Counted from the first letter of the stretch, positions 21,501 through 33,185 are shown. The stretch: 64,000 nt of DNA from Nemertoderma westbladi (GCA_032718475.1 JAUCBJ010001372.1:1-64000); one strand, 5' to 3'. Notes: generated from the letters alone by a model not told the origin. Numbers and translations are program-made.

Positions 21501-22698
21501 ATTGGGCACCTGTGTCAGTTATAGCTTCAATTGATGTGGGCCTTATCTTAGGGAAAGGAAGCCGGAGGTGGCTATAGTCAGATTGGTCAGTAGTCACTAT
21601 CAAATTTATCCGTGGCTGGGAACTAGCTGCTGCATTTTTCCAACCATCGGTACCATCGAAAATAAAATTGTCCAAACCCACTGTAGGATGGCCTTCTCTA
21701 GTTGAGGCCAGTTCAAACTTCATTGACGACATGAAGTTGAAAAAAGCATTGTTTTCTGGGATGGTTGAATTGGATTTTGTGCTCATTGTCATAGCTTTCC
21801 GACTATTGGACTGTCGCCAGCAGGCTTTGCATTTGGGAAAGGTAAGGAGTTTGTCATCTTTCCCCTTGCTGCCCAAGCGTATTTTGTGTTTGAGAAACTC
21901 TTTTCCACATTCCTCACACTTTGCTTTCAATAGGAGTCTTTTATCATTTGGATGAATCTTTTTGAAACTGAATGTGGCTGCTTGGTTTGATTCATGGCCT
22001 GGTTGAGGGGCTATAGATCTGATGGCACGCTCCTTTGTTTCAATTAAGGCAATTGTGTCGACCAGACTCATTTCATCCATTTTGTCAGTCCCAAGGACTT
22101 CAAGCTTGATATCTTCATCTGCCAGTCCTGTTATAACGACTAATTTAATGATAGCTTGACTGTAGTCGACCTTCAGATTACAACCGCCACATGTCTGAGT
22201 GAATCCACAGGTCTGGGCCTTTCCCCTAACCCTGGCAGCAAACACACGAATTCGTTCACCATGGTCTTGTCGCAGTGACAGTAATTCTGTCTGTTGGACA
22301 GAAATGGCCACAGAGACAACTGCCAGCTTTTTAATGGCTGCCAATAATTCAGCCTCTGACTTTGTGTGTGCAGTGGGATCATCCCTATGGATGTCTGACT
22401 TGAGGTCACTATCACAGCAGTTTAACAGGTGGACTGGAAGGGAAGCTGGGTTTATAGTTGTTGCCGACTTGAATATTTCCCACTCCCGCTCAAATGCATT
22501 CCAGCTATCCTCATAGATTCCCCCCTTAACCTTAGGTGCCTCAATCTTGGGAGCCTTTTGCTTTGCCGCTGGTGCGGTAGCCTCAGCGTGATCGGCATCA
22601 GGTGGGTGGGTGGACTGTAGGTGGTGCTGGAGCATTACTGCCCCGGCAGCGTCAGCGACGTCCGGGGTCCTAAACCCACAGTTATGGCGATGTGGCAA
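18505..22698 (-). CDS. pol: Gypsy Gag-Pol polyprotein
   Basis: 1397 codons in one minus-strand frame. Residues ~50-240 look like a Gag capsid region. A Cys-rich segment at 261-293 (CEECGKEF...CKACW) replaces the usual CCHC knuckle. The retropepsin site is TDTGAQSN (Asp395). Reverse transcriptase spans about 600-800 with the first Asp in TVTDAWNGYH (674) and CVDD at 734-737, a Cys in place of the usual Tyr/Phe. RNase H has Asp884, Glu935, Asp962 and Asp1009. Integrase has a HX2H...CX2C finger (1137-1173) and a DD35E triad at Asp1201, Asp1258 and Glu1294. All catalytic positions are present. The gene lies between its LTRs and ends at a stop just before the integrase C-terminal extension. Confidence 0.95.
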   Translation of the reverse strand: MPHRHNCGFRTPDVADAAGAVMLQHHLQSTHPPDADHAEATAPAAKQKAPKIEAPKVKGGIYEDSWNAFEREWEIFKSATTINPASLPVHLLNCCDSDLKSDIHRDDPTAHTKSEAELLAAIKKLAVVSVAISVQQTELLSLRQDHGERIRVFAARVRGKAQTCGFTQTCGGCNLKVDYSQAIIKLVVITGLADEDIKLEVLGTDKMDEMSLVDTIALIETKERAIRSIAPQPGHESNQAATFSFKKIHPNDKRLLLKAKCEECGKEFLKHKIRLGSKGKDDKLLTFPKCKACWRQSNSRKAMTMSTKSNSTIPENNAFFNFMSSMKFELASTREGHPTVGLDNFIFDGTDGWKNAAASSQPRINLIVTTDQSDYSHLRLPFPKIRPTSIEAITDTGAQSNLIGLKMLHHLGLKKKDLAHVKNRLRAINHEEIHILGAIFLRISGVNPDSGKKLQTAIMAYVTDSTSLFYLSKQAMQQLQIIGNDFPKIGSASVCGVSDNAKGSIGLNGTAPCGCPYHQQPPPQPKEFPFPAREENITKMRQWLLEHYSASTFNRCPHQRLPMMSGPPISIHIDPEATPHAVHTAATVPIHWREEVQALLDQDEALGVLSKVKPGTPTTWCHRMHVVPKPDGSPRRTIDLRPLNKVCIRESYHLIPPFKQARIVPSNTYRTVTDAWNGYHSVPLKEEDRHLTTFITENGRYHYNVAPQGYLSSGDGYNMRYDKLIADVERKSKCVDDTILWDNDLETHWRRIMDYLDLVGKHGIILNPKKFQFCQKSVEFAGFLLTNNNVKPLPKYIDSIKNFPRPTNITDVRAWFGLVNQVSHYGRLTGLMSPFKPLLSPKTRFHWNDDLEASFIQSKLEISQAIIEGVEIFDPSRKTCLSPDWCKKGIGYFLYQKYCECNSDITTCCPSGWRITLAGSRFLKKAEENYWPIEGECLAVAWSLEDTKFFTWGCADLIIQTDHKPLIKILGDRLLDEITNRRILSLKEKTMSWRFRIFHVPGKNIPAPDATSRNPSNLEADETLIGIEDDCLATIRVIREIDDIEDAIIAAARSGLDKLKAVTWERVRDETNKDIHLLQLIDMAENGFPERASNLSPQLIQYWKYRDDLSVTDGVVMYKDRVVIPPSLRDEVCEHLHGAHQGTTQMTGRAMASVFWPGITSDIQTIRSKCTTCDSIAPSQSSLPPAEPTTPSMPFESIAADYFHLKGNYYLVTVDRFTNWPSIFHITRKNENCGSQGLTQALRLLFGAYGVPIEISSDGGPEFAAKEFTDFLKRWGVAHRQSSAYFAQSNGRAEVAVKSMKRLLRDNTSDSGDLNTDEFLRGVLQFRNTPEQDSGMSPAQVLLGKTLRDTLPLPPNEQVFGPQSQVHQTWKDTWNEKEIALRTRLAKQWEKLDAKSK

Positions 22699-22798
22699 CG
22701 AATAGTCGGCATTTTCAATAAGTGCTTACTTCTAGGTCTAGCCTGAACGCTGAACATATAGCATTTCAAATCACCATATCATTACAGTATATGTATCA

Positions 22799-22940
22799 TG
22801 AACAAGTGTTATTTCTAATTATAGTTTATTAATTCAGAAATGATACATATCTATATATTAATTTAGTATACCGGTATTTTAGTACAGCAGTATATATGTG
22901 ATGTCTTAGGCCTAGGGCCTACCTAGTACAGTATGTAATA
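22799..22940 (-). repeat. 5' LTR of the Gypsy element
   Basis: 142-bp LTR followed by target duplication ATAAG at 22941-22945. The element's minus-strand transcript should start within it. Confidence 0.93.
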
Positions 22941-22945
22941 ATAAG

Positions 22946-24639
22946 GTGGTTAAAGGGGGTGGGGGGGGGGGGGGGGGGGTTGCGTACACTAAAAGTCGTA
23001 TTTTAAGTTTATTGTTATTTATTGGTCTCGAATAGCGAAATGGCATCATCTCTATAGAATCTCGAATATACTTATGCTACTTTCACACTGTAATATACGA
23101 CTTTTGTTATTCTCGCTGTTCTTTCGATATATGTTGTTTACCTTGCTGTTCTTATCTTTGTTATATAATATTAAAATTATTAAAAATATAATTTTAAATA
23201 AAATAAATAATAATAATAATAATAAAATATAATATTAAAAAATACTAATAAAATGAAAACTATTAATAAAAATTTATAAAAAAACCTTAAATTGTATAAT
23301 ATGTTTATGGTATTACCTTATATTTTTTACTTCCTTCTATAGGCATAGAATATCTGTTGGCCTAGTTAAATAATTTGAAAATATTAGGCAATGTTATTAG
23401 GAACTGATTATGACAGATACACATATTTGTTAACTACTAACTTTTGTTCGAAATTAAAGTGCTGCCCTCCAATTTCGTTTATATATGATCATTGTATTAA
23501 AGGTACAATATAGGGATGTGCTGCTAATGAAAAGTTAACTGGCACTCAGATTTGTAACAGAGTACTCAAATTCTTAACTGAATACTCTGATCAGCAAGTG
23601 GGGGCTCAGATGTGTTACTGGGTGCTTGGATTTGAAGATGGGATTCAGATTAATAACTGTGTGCTCAGATTCATAACCCAACACTGATTTGTAACCAAAA
23701 CGCTGATTTAAAAAAAGAGATATTCAAATGTAAAGTTCCTTACGTATAACTGTTTAAACAGGATAATTGAGGAATGCATGTTCTTCATCTTGGGAACAAT
23801 GTACTAATTAAGTGTACTGCATAACGAAAACCCTGAATGCTTGATTTGTAGGTATCTCAACTCAACACAATGATTGAATCACATGATTGAAAAATGGGAT
23901 ACCAATTAAAACGGGATACCAATTAGAATTTAATTATATTGACCAAAATTCGTACGGCTTTCTCCAAATCATGCATTTTGTTTCACCTGACTTTAATCAA
24001 GTTGACTTCGAGATGTTTAATTTTGTAGATTGGCTATGTAATCGTCGGATTTATTTTTGCAACTGAAGCATACGACATTGCATTTCCTTAATTTAACACA
24101 TTTAAAAGCGTTTCATACCATTGGTTTTGGGGGATTTACTGCTTAAAATTGGACAGTTACAAAATGACAGATGTAATGCAATCAGAGATGCATTTAATAA
24201 TACCAGTGATTTAGTGCCGTCACCTTGCCTGAATAAATCGAATAACATTAATTAATTAAGTTAAGATTCCACCTATATCCATACGGTACAATACGTATAC
24301 AATACGTATATAAGTACAGTGCTATTTTATATGCGCGTACTGACTGAATGAATAGCAAACTTTGATTATTTTCCATAGCAACAAAATAGTTATTGGTAGG
24401 ACTTACATAACTACAACCAATTTTAAGTAAGATAGACCTACAGACAGACATACAGACTAACTAGAATTAATTAAAAGTGAAAACTGACCTCAGAAATGAA
24501 ATCAGCAACTAGGAAAACCCCTAAAGCAGAAATCTTAGCATGGTTTTGTGGTTTCTTGTTGATATATATTGACAGACATTCTTACATATTAACAAACCGT
24601 TTCCTTGAGCGGGAAGGTTCAAACTTTAACTAGTCGGAA
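22946..24639. other. Intergenic sequence with poly-G tract and degenerate repeats
   Basis: No gene recognised. A run of 19 G lies at 22961-22979. A degenerate ~25-30-bp repeat around CTCAGATTTGTAAC / TACTCAAATTCTTAAC spans about 23530-23700. The rest is AT-rich. Confidence 0.55.
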
Positions 24640-25765
24640 TTAGAACGAAAAAAAATTTGATTTTTAAATTGGAAAATTTAAAGCACCAAAATTTCAAGTA
24701 GTGAACAATTTTCAAAAAATTTGAAAGTTAACATTTTCAGCTAATCTTTTTTCAATAAACCTGGGGTGCTGATCCATCCATCCATCTGATTTCTATAAAT
24801 GGCTGTTTAGTCCTCTACGTAGGCAAAAAATGAAAAAAACAAGCAACAAGCACTTTTCAGTTTGAACACAACAATTTTAATTGACTTATACGATGCTATA
24901 AAATTGACATTTTTAGGTTTTCTGGGATGCCGATTCTATTGGAATATATTTATAATTTGCCAGATCATTGCTACTCGTATTTTTCGGCGTAATATGGCTA
25001 ATTTTTGTGCTAGAACCAAATTTTGTACCCATCACCAAAACGTACAAGTTTGAGATGTCCAGCGCTGTTTTTATTGATTCTATCGGATTCAGGACCCTCA
25101 TAAACCCGTATAACGCAAGAAACAAGATGATACTATCTATTGATCAATTTGCTTATTTTCAAAAAATTTGGTGCTAGCTAAAAACATTTTCACACTCCGC
25201 CGAAAAATACAAGTTTGAGAACTTCCATTGAATTCAGAACCCTCACAAACCCGTATAACGCAAGAAACAAGGTGACACCTATCAATTGATATATTTGATG
25301 GGTTTCAAAATTTGGTGCTAGCACCAAATTTTGCACCCACTTCCGAAAAATACATGTTTAGGATGTCTAGTTAGATAATTATTTATTGCATTGAATTCAG
25401 AACAGCCATAAACCTCTAAAATGAGAGAAATAAGTTGTCACCATTAATTAAACTATTGAATGTATTTTGAAAATTTTGTGCTGGCACCAAATTTTGAACA
25501 CAGCACCGAAAAAGACAAGTTTGATATTCCTGGTGCAACTCGTATATATTCCATCGAAACCAGAACACTAAAAACCCCTATTGCACTAAAAAAAAGGTTC
25601 AAACATTTAATTTACAAAATTGACATATTTTAAAATTTGATGCTGGCACCAAAATTCGGCTCTCTCGGAAAAAAACAAGTTTCAAATTTCTAAATTATTT
25701 TATATGAATTCCATCTAATTACAAACACCAAAACACCGGCGTAGAATTAATAAAAAACATGTATT
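24640..25765 (-). repeat. Array of ~160-bp units with GGTGCTAGCACC core (copy A)
   Basis: About five units with landmarks near 25010, 25170, 25320, 25485 and 25647. Each has a CACCAAATTTTG-type core and stretches such as ACGCAAGAAACAAGGTGACA. The whole block is the reverse complement of 48200-49390, with moderate divergence. The TTAA-CCCTA ends seen in that copy are not recognisable here, so this copy is truncated or older. Confidence 0.8.
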
Positions 25766-26954
25766 TCCAGCAATAACATAATTATGAGCTGGGCTTCTGG
25801 GATATATTTCAATTAAGGTAGGCAAAGCTGCCAGTCGGAATAACTATTATTCCAATTATTTTAATACTAACTAATAATACCCGAAAACGTTTTATGCGTT
25901 TTATGTAGAATAATCAGTTTAAAAATGTATATATATGATATGTATTAATGTATTCCTGGGTAATTTACATTTTTTCGTTGAGGACGGCATCGTAAAATAT
26001 TCAGCATCTTTGTTTGAAAGGATCCCAAATGATATTTATTTGACATAAGTGGGTTGAACTAATCAATATACCAAATAGCTCTCTCAATTAATTGCCATGC
26101 TGTATCCATCCACTTGTTATTAACTATTGATTCGTGATGTAGTCACAATCAAATTGCTTGAGATAGTTTCTATAATTTAAGAAGTGGCTCTGCAATTTGG
26201 TAACTTTGGAGGGAATTACAGGTTCATAACAATGAAACTTGGAAAGATCGATTGCTAATTATTGGGGGTCTGGAGGTCAGTTCGATACTGTATGATAGGC
26301 AGCTGTTTCATTTCTATTGAACAATTATTTTCTGCAAAATAATGGTTGATGGTTTGGTTGTGTTTCATTACAAACAATTAAGATATACAGTAAATTCACA
26401 TTATACATTAATTTATATCACGCCATCATATAAAGCAGCATTTTATAATGAAACTGTAGAATAAGGTTTACTCGCCAAACGAAGCGGTAATAAACTAGAG
26501 AAGAAAATTGAAGTACTTTCTTGATACGATGTGATGTTTTTCATTTAGTTTTTCAAACACATAAATATGTATTTCATTCCTAGTAGTAAGTAGTAGTAGT
26601 GAGAGAATTTTGCGGAAAAACACAGCCAATATTCATTAAATCAATTATTTACATCAATAATATTAGCACAAACACAAAGTAAATATGATAAATAGTTTTT
26701 ATTTATTATTAAATGGGGGTTTAAATAATAAACACATCTTAAGCGGTTCACATTTTAGCGGCAAAACTGTAAGACATTATTAATATTATATATAATAAAT
26801 ATAAATATAAATAATATATATAATATATTAATACTACATAACGTATTTAACATAATTATTTTTATTACAACCGAAATTATCTCCAACATTTAGTCAGCCC
26901 ATAATTAACACATAAAGGTTCACAGACAACATTTTAGAGATTCCCCGTACTTAG
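25766..26954. other. AT-rich intergenic sequence
   Basis: Nothing recognisable beyond AT-rich low complexity; a TATAATAAATATAAATA stretch lies near 26790-26830. Confidence 0.55.
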
Positions 26955-27322
26955 TTCCAATTTAAGCCTAATGCGAATTTAGTTCCAATGGAAACGAATT
27001 TAGTTCCAATTTTGGCGAATTTAGTTCCAATTTAGGCGAACTTAGTTCCAATAACTAGAGAAAAATGAAAACGAATTTAGTTCCAATGCAAGCGAATTTA
27101 GTTCCAATGGAAGCAAATTTAGTTCAAATGCAAGCGAATTTAGTTCCAATGGATGCGAATTTAGTTACAATGCATTCGAATTTAGTTCCAATGCATTCGA
27201 ATTTAGTTCCAATGCATTCGAATTTAGTTCCAATGCATTCGAATTTAGTTCCAATGGATGCGAATTTAGTTCCAATGGATGCGAATTTAGTTCCCATGGA
27301 TGCGAATTTAGTTACAATGTTT
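26955..27322 (+). repeat. 18-bp minisatellite, GAATTTAGTTCCAATG core
   Basis: About 19 units of 18 bp, most regular from 27070 to 27320. Because 18 is a multiple of three, one frame reads as a repeated hexapeptide (NLVPMD/NLVPMH), but there is no sign that it is a gene. Confidence 0.9.
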
Positions 27323-27535
27323 CAGGTGTGGGGCGAGCCACGTATTTGGCAAAGAATCTGTTTAATGATACTATTAGGTGGATGGGTAAATAATACTTGT
27401 AAATAACTAGCCCAAACAACGTCCAACCTCTTAAACCAAACAATTAGATTCATTTATATTTAATCATTTAAATGATATTAAAAAAAAATGTAAAAAACAA
27501 CGCGCGATTCTATGAAACTCTGAATCAGTTACTAA

Positions 27536-28112
27536 TAGTACGGGCTCTGACGGCGTTAAGCGCAATACCTTCGGAAAATTAACGAGACTATTATTTTTGG
27601 ATGGAGGACCATGTTAGACGTCAGAACACAGTTGGTGATCGGTATAGCTAATTTGCATTCTAGAACTACAGGCCAAAAACAAGCTAGCTAGCCGACCCCT
27701 ACCTAACTCTATGTTGGGCCCTCTGGTTGAATATAAATGCAATCATTTTTTTCAATTGAACAGTTTTCTTATAGAGGGAAGACCGGCGATTAATTTAAAT
27801 ACAAATATATCGCCACTTTTATTTTTTAAATGCGATAAATTTACATGAGAACAAAATACATTCACTTTTTTTAAGAATCCAACATTTACATTAACTGCCA
27901 TAAAATGTAGCTACTTTGGTTTAACACGTTCAAACATGTATCAAAATTTGCGCTAATTATATCTGCATTCACCCATGCAACTCATTTTGGATGAGTACTA
28001 AATCCTCCTAGTCAATTAGCCCGATTATTATCGGGGAAACGATAATCAGAGAATATTCAGAGAAAGTATACTCTCTGACATTTGGAAATATTTACTACAG
28101 TTACTAAGGTAA
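27536..28112 (+). repeat. Left terminal inverted repeat
   Basis: About 577 bp, matching the reverse complement of 32527-33103 with a few substitutions. Confidence 0.88.
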
Positions 28113-29829
28113 CTAACTATTCTGTGAACGGCACTCCCTTACTGTACATGTATTACCTGGCGTTGTGTAGTTTCCAGGCGACTGACTGTATACACTAAAC
28201 ACGCAGGCACAATCAAGTCGTTTTAAAGCAGCCCCCTGTGTTTTTTTTTAATAAGAGTTAGTAGTTTACAGTATGTACCGCCGATGTTCTTAAAAATTTA
28301 GCAAATCCCGCAAGGTATTGCGAATTAGTGATTTCGAAATGCCAACAGAACTAAAAGACTGCGGGCCCAAACTCACAAAAAGTGGCCAAAAACGTTTCCC
28401 AAACGATTCGACTTAATTTTAGAATGAAATTTTTTTTGGAACCTAGTAAAGTTATATATATTTTTGAAGATAATTTTATGGTCCAACAGATACACAAAAA
28501 ATCATGCTGCCACTACGACTTTGAAAGATTTTACAGACCTTTTAGTACTAAAAAATGCAGGTTTTTCAATTGTCCAAAAAAGTTCATTGCATTGGGGGGG
28601 ATGTATTTTGACATCTACTGGGTGTATTTCAACAAGTTATAGCTCATTTTAAAGCTAAATAATAGAGGAATGCAATTGAATAACTTCCAAATTGTTTTAT
28701 TGATATCATATTTAAATAAAACAATAGATAATATACCCCTATTTTTGTCAATTACTTGTCCCAAACGGTAACAACTGAATTCACCAATAGGTTTTTATTT
28801 GGATTCTATAAACTAAATTCTTATTTGAAAGGAAAATCTTCAAGAAGTGGAATGTTCCAGATTTTACGAAAAAATACTAAACACAACCAGAGATATGGCT
28901 GGTTTTATACGTGCGAGTCGATTATGTCAATTAGGATTGTCCCATGTGTAACACCAAGTGCACTGCTTTACCATGCTCTAGAATCAGTTCTAACAAACTT
29001 GATATTAAGATTCAAATATCAGAAGATAGCCAAGTTCTTGGTCTTTTGCGTGAGTAATCATTTGTTGCAACAATTGACTATGGAATAGACTTTAGTTGCT
29101 TTTACATTTATCAGCATGAGCTTTGTCCCACCTGTAACAAAAGCCTGTAACACAAAAAATCGTTACAAGGCGGGACGTCCCACATGTAACATGTAAATCG
29201 AATAATTTTGGGCTACAGAATGGGACATGTCTTACCTGTAACACTTTAGTAGTGCAGACTTTATAATATTGATAGGACTGTAGGTCATGCACACAGAACA
29301 GCACTATTAACTGTGAATTGGTACTTACCTACCTACAGTTGTACCGGTAACAGTAACAGTGCTGCCTCTTTATTGCGTTTGATTCGAAGTTATTGGATCT
29401 ACAGATCTGCGCAGTGCATAGAGTTTACTGTTGACTACTAAACAAACTAATCCTAACCAGAACCAGTTATAAGACACTGATACAGACACTATGTGACTAC
29501 GGTATAGAATAGAGACCACATTTCATTACTTATTATTAGACATCAGTTTGCCGTTCCGGTATCAAGATACTGATAGTAAATAAAAATAGGACTAATAATA
29601 CTGATCTGTCTTATATGGAATGCGGTCCATCTTAGATCTATCTTCTGCGATTGGGAGAGGGAGATTGGGAGCTCCGTGAGGGGAGCAGTTAGAGGTGGGG
29701 GGGGGGGAATAGAGGTCTAGGGGAGCAGTTGGAGGTGTGAGGGGAAAGGTAGAGGTGCAAGTGGACCAGTTGGAGGAGCGAGAGGACTAGTTAGTGCGAG
29801 AGCAGTAGGTAGAGGTGCGAGAGGAGAAT
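28113..29829. other. Interior of the long-TIR element with TGTCCCA-GTAAC words
   Basis: No intact gene. The word TGTCCCANNTGTAAC or close variants occurs near 28755, 28938, 29124, 29176 and 29229. At 29162-29190 it forms a hairpin-like pair (GTTACAAGGCGGGAC against GTCCCACATGTAAC). Inverted forms occur near 30676 and 30750. Confidence 0.55.
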
Positions 29830-30330
29830 GGGAGGAATTGTGGAGGGTGTGGGAGACAGGGTGAGAAGTACATGAGGATCTGTGGAGGGTGTGGGAGACA
29901 GGGTGAGAAGTAGAGGAGGATCTGTGGAGGGTGTGGGAGACAGGGTGAAAAGTACAGGAGGATATGTGGAGGGTGTGGGAGACAGGGTGAAAAGCACAGG
30001 AGGATCTGTGGAGGTTGTGGGAGACAGGGTGAAAAGAGCAGGAGGATCTGTGGAGGGTGTGGGAGACGGAGTGGGAGACGGAGTGGGAAGTACATGAGGA
30101 TCTGTGGAGGGTGTGGGAGACGGAGTGGGAAGTACAGGAGGATCTGTTGAGGGTGTGGGAGACGGAGTGGGAGCTATGGGAGGATCTGTGGAGGGTGTGG
30201 GAGACGGAATGGGAAGTACAGGAGGATCTGTGGAGGGTGTGGGAGACGGAGTGGGAAGTACAGGAGGATCTGTGGAGGGTGTGGGAGACGGAGTGGGGAG
30301 TACATGAGTTTCTGTGGAGGGTGGAGAGGA
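29830..30330 (+). repeat. 42-bp minisatellite
   Basis: About 12 units of 42 bp (GATCTGTGGAGGGTGTGGGA followed by GAC and a variable GGGTGAAAAGTACAGGAG-like half), with one partial duplication near 30058-30080. Long frames open on both strands come from the period being a multiple of three. Confidence 0.92.
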
Positions 30331-30954
30331 AACTGATGAACAATTTATAGGTTTTGACTAACTGCTCAGCCATAGTGATATACAGTTATAAACTCGGTAA
30401 TAAACTCGTCATACTTTGTGAATTTTCATATAAATCGTCCGTCACTAAAGTACCTAAAGTGGTTAAAATGTTTTATAAACTCTTTATGTTTATTTGATAA
30501 ACTATAATATTTTATAATTTTTCGAGAAATGGGGACCATAAAGATTTATTATGATTGATTTTATTATCAAATAAGCTTTATTGGGATGTGTTACTGGGAT
30601 CAGGAATGGCTGCATAGCTCCCACTCAGAGACGAATTCTAGGTTAAGTTAACATATCAGTGTAATTACAACTGGTGTTACATAGTGGGACAAATTGTTAC
30701 AGGCATCGGAAATCACCATTCAAGGGCTCTGATTGGCTGATATCGGGCGTTACATTGTGGGGCAAGTGTTACAGGAATGGATATCTGTTTTTCTCAATTA
30801 TTTGTTACCATGAGGTCGGGGCTATTGGGAAATTACCACCATTGAATTCAGCGCATCGAGAGCTTTCTGGTGATATATAATATTACATACTTTGGGAAAC
30901 TTTTTTTTTTTTACAAAAAAAATAATTTTTTTGGCCAATTTTTTGTGATTTTGA

Positions 30955-31395
30955 GCCTGCGTACTAGGAGTACACGCTTTTACAGGAAACGATCAGGTTT
31001 CATCATTCTTTGGAAAATCTAAAAAACGCTGTTGGAAGATAGCTGAAAAGCGTTCGAACTTCAGAAGAATATTTGCCGAGCTTGGAAGCTCGATAATATT
31101 AACTGCAGAGACGGAATTGGTGTTAGAGAAGTATGTGTGCTCACTGTGTTCAACCAAACAAGAACAACATTGGACTGTCAATGAGCTTAGATACCAGATT
31201 TTTAATTTACACTGCCTAAAGAAACATAGATGCCATGACTTGTCAACAATGCCCCCTTGTAAAAGAGTACTTAGTCTCCATATAAAACGAGCCAACTATG
31301 TTGCTTACCTCTGGAAAGCATCACTAAATAATATTATCGCGATAAATAGATTCACAGACCATGGCTGGAATGATGATGGATCCATCCACTGGTAG
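30955..31395 (+). pseudogene. Fragment of a HAFTG-motif protein, possibly PIN-nuclease-like
   Basis: A continuous plus-strand frame begins near 30961 with GVHAFTGNDQVSSFFGKSKK. It continues through LEKYVCSLC, VNELRYQIFN, MPPCKRVLSLHIKRANYVAYLWK and HGWNDDGSIHW, stopping at 31393-31395. This order of motifs recurs in many uncharacterised multicopy invertebrate proteins. In those the first motif usually reads GCHAFTGCDT, reminiscent of the Gly/Asp-rich turn of FEN/PIN nucleases; that functional link is inference. Only the C-terminal part is present and no start is seen, so this is a remnant. It lies inside the long-TIR element and may have been its cargo or a later insertion. Confidence 0.5.
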
Positions 31396-32526
31396 GATGA
31401 GTATTTATTTCCCTTATGACATCAGCAATATTTTGATAAATTGTGACGAGGAACAAGAAGGCGGCAAAGATAATGGCTGGCGAAGATAGTGAAACGAGCG
31501 ATGAGGATGAAGCAAGTGATTAGTTTAGGACAACTTTCATGATTCATTTGGCATTATTGCCAATGCATTTACATTATACTGTATTAGTAGTAATATATTA
31601 TATTTATTGATAATTACTAAAATTAAATAGTTAAATAAGCAGCAAAGTTCTGGCGACAAAAAGGCTCTGCAAATCTGATTGCACTACCGGATGCTAAACT
31701 TACTACGTATATGTGGAGACATACTGTAGGACAGTGAAGTAGAACATGATGTTCGTCCTGTACAGCTCAGTTGTCGCACTGACAGACTAATGAAGAATTC
31801 TAATGAAGAATTAAGTAACTTATAACCAGGAGTGTTTGCATTCTTACATAATTTGAATATACAGTGGAAAGGAATATCCATCCATATCTATGTTCTTAAG
31901 CATTTATGTAATAAAATTTTTCATAGGCTTAAGAATACGTTACCTTAATGGTGGAACCCCCAATTAGACTAAACAGAGTTCTATAAGAATTTGTACACGG
32001 ACATTTAATAGTATTTTACCATCCTACACGCCTTCCATTGTTGATATATTTATTACCTTACAGAAAACTATATAAGATATTACTTTTCCTTTAATACACT
32101 CGATTTACTGATATACCTACTTACTTATATTGTAATATATTCATTGATTGCATGGCATTTCTGTTCTGTACGTTTCGTTTATGGCAAATTATATTCCCTC
32201 TGGTAAACAAAATTTGTTGCTGTTAAATAAATAATTACAATTATATTGAAGAAATGACAATTTATTTTAGTAAATATTATTTTCCTAATTGCTAAGAATA
32301 TTATAATATATAAGCTACTGTAGTAGAAAAGTTTGAAAGCGAAAGTATAAATTCTGACTCTCAGAATATCAGTTCCATCTTTGTATTATTTTTAGAAGAA
32401 TTTGCAACGATCTGTGACTCAGTTTATGTATAAGCGCATGAATTTTGTATAATACATTAAAAAACAATTAATATAATGTAAGGAATCGCCTACACTGGTA
32501 CACAACATAGGCCTACAGTACATATA
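31396..32526. other. AT-rich interior of the long-TIR element
   Basis: No coding region recognised between the protein fragment and the right inverted repeat. Confidence 0.5.
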
Positions 32527-33103
32527 GTTGCCTAGTAACTGTAGTAAATATTTGCAAATGTCAGAGAGTATACTTTCTCTGAAAATTCTCTGATTATCGT
32601 TTCCCCGATAATAATCTGGCTAATTGACTAGGAGGATTTAGTACTCATCCAAAATGAGTTGCATGGGTGAATGTAGAAATAATTAGCGCAAATTTTGATA
32701 CATGTTTGAACGTGTTAAACCAAAGTAGCTACATTTTATGGCAGTTAATGTAAATGTTGGATTCTTAAAAAAAGTGAAAGTATTTTGTTCTCATGTAAAT
32801 TTATCGCATTTAAAAAATAAAAGTGGCGATATATTTGTATTTAAATTAATCGCCGGTCTTCCCTCTATAAGAAAAATGTTCAATTGAAAAAAATGATTGC
32901 ATTTATATTCAACCAGAGGGCCCAACATAGAGTTAGGTAGGGGTCGGCTAGCTAGCTTGTTTTTGGCCTGTAGTTCTAGAATGCAAATTAGCTATACCGA
33001 TCACCAACTGTGTTTTGACGTCTAACATGGTCCTCCATCCAAAAATAATAGTCTCGTTAATTTACTGAAGGTATTGCGCTTAACGCCGTCAGAGCCCGTA
33101 CTA
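32527..33103 (-). repeat. Right terminal inverted repeat
   Basis: Inverted partner of 27536-28112. Confidence 0.88.
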
Positions 33104-33185
33104 TAATATGCGTGAGTCAAAATGGGCAATTTACTTCCATTCAATTTCAACGGATTTAGATCCTAGACACTCATTATGCTCAAAG

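Larger units (their letters stand above)
17285..22940 (-). mobile_element. Ty3/Gypsy LTR retrotransposon (5,656 bp)
   Basis: Two 142-bp direct repeats (17285-17426 and 22799-22940) with three differences enclose a minus-strand gag-pol. The five bases ATAAG lie just outside both ends (17280-17284 and 22941-22945), giving an exact target duplication. Read on the minus strand, a polypurine-like stretch (TGGGGGGGA) lies immediately before the 3' LTR. The LTR does not start with the usual TG on the coding strand (it starts TATTAC), and I saw no clear tRNA primer site. Domain order protease, RT, RNase H, integrase is that of Ty3/Gypsy. Confidence 0.93.
27536..33103. mobile_element. DNA-transposon-like element with ~577-bp terminal inverted repeats
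   Basis: The ends are inverted copies of each other: TAGTACGGGCTCTGACGGCG at 27536 and its complement ending at 33103. The match extends about 577 bp inward on each side (27536-28112 and 32527-33103) with few differences. TAA lies immediately outside both ends (27533-27535 and 33104-33106), consistent with a 3-bp duplication of the PIF/Harbinger type, or a 2-bp TA if the boundary shifts by two. The 4.4-kb interior holds no recognised transposase. It contains a 42-bp minisatellite, dispersed TGTCCCA-N-GTAAC words and a fragment of a conserved HAFTG-type protein. Confidence 0.8.

Noticed and set aside
27065-27406. Met/Asn/Leu hexapeptide-repeat protein
   Set aside because: 18-bp minisatellite read in frame; nothing else supports expression.
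28382-29088. Transposase of the long-TIR element
   Set aside because: Short frames with no recognisable catalytic or DNA-binding motif.
29717-30373. Long open frame on the minus strand with Ser/His/Cys-rich repeats
   Set aside because: It is the translation of a 42-bp minisatellite; frames on both strands are open for the same reason.
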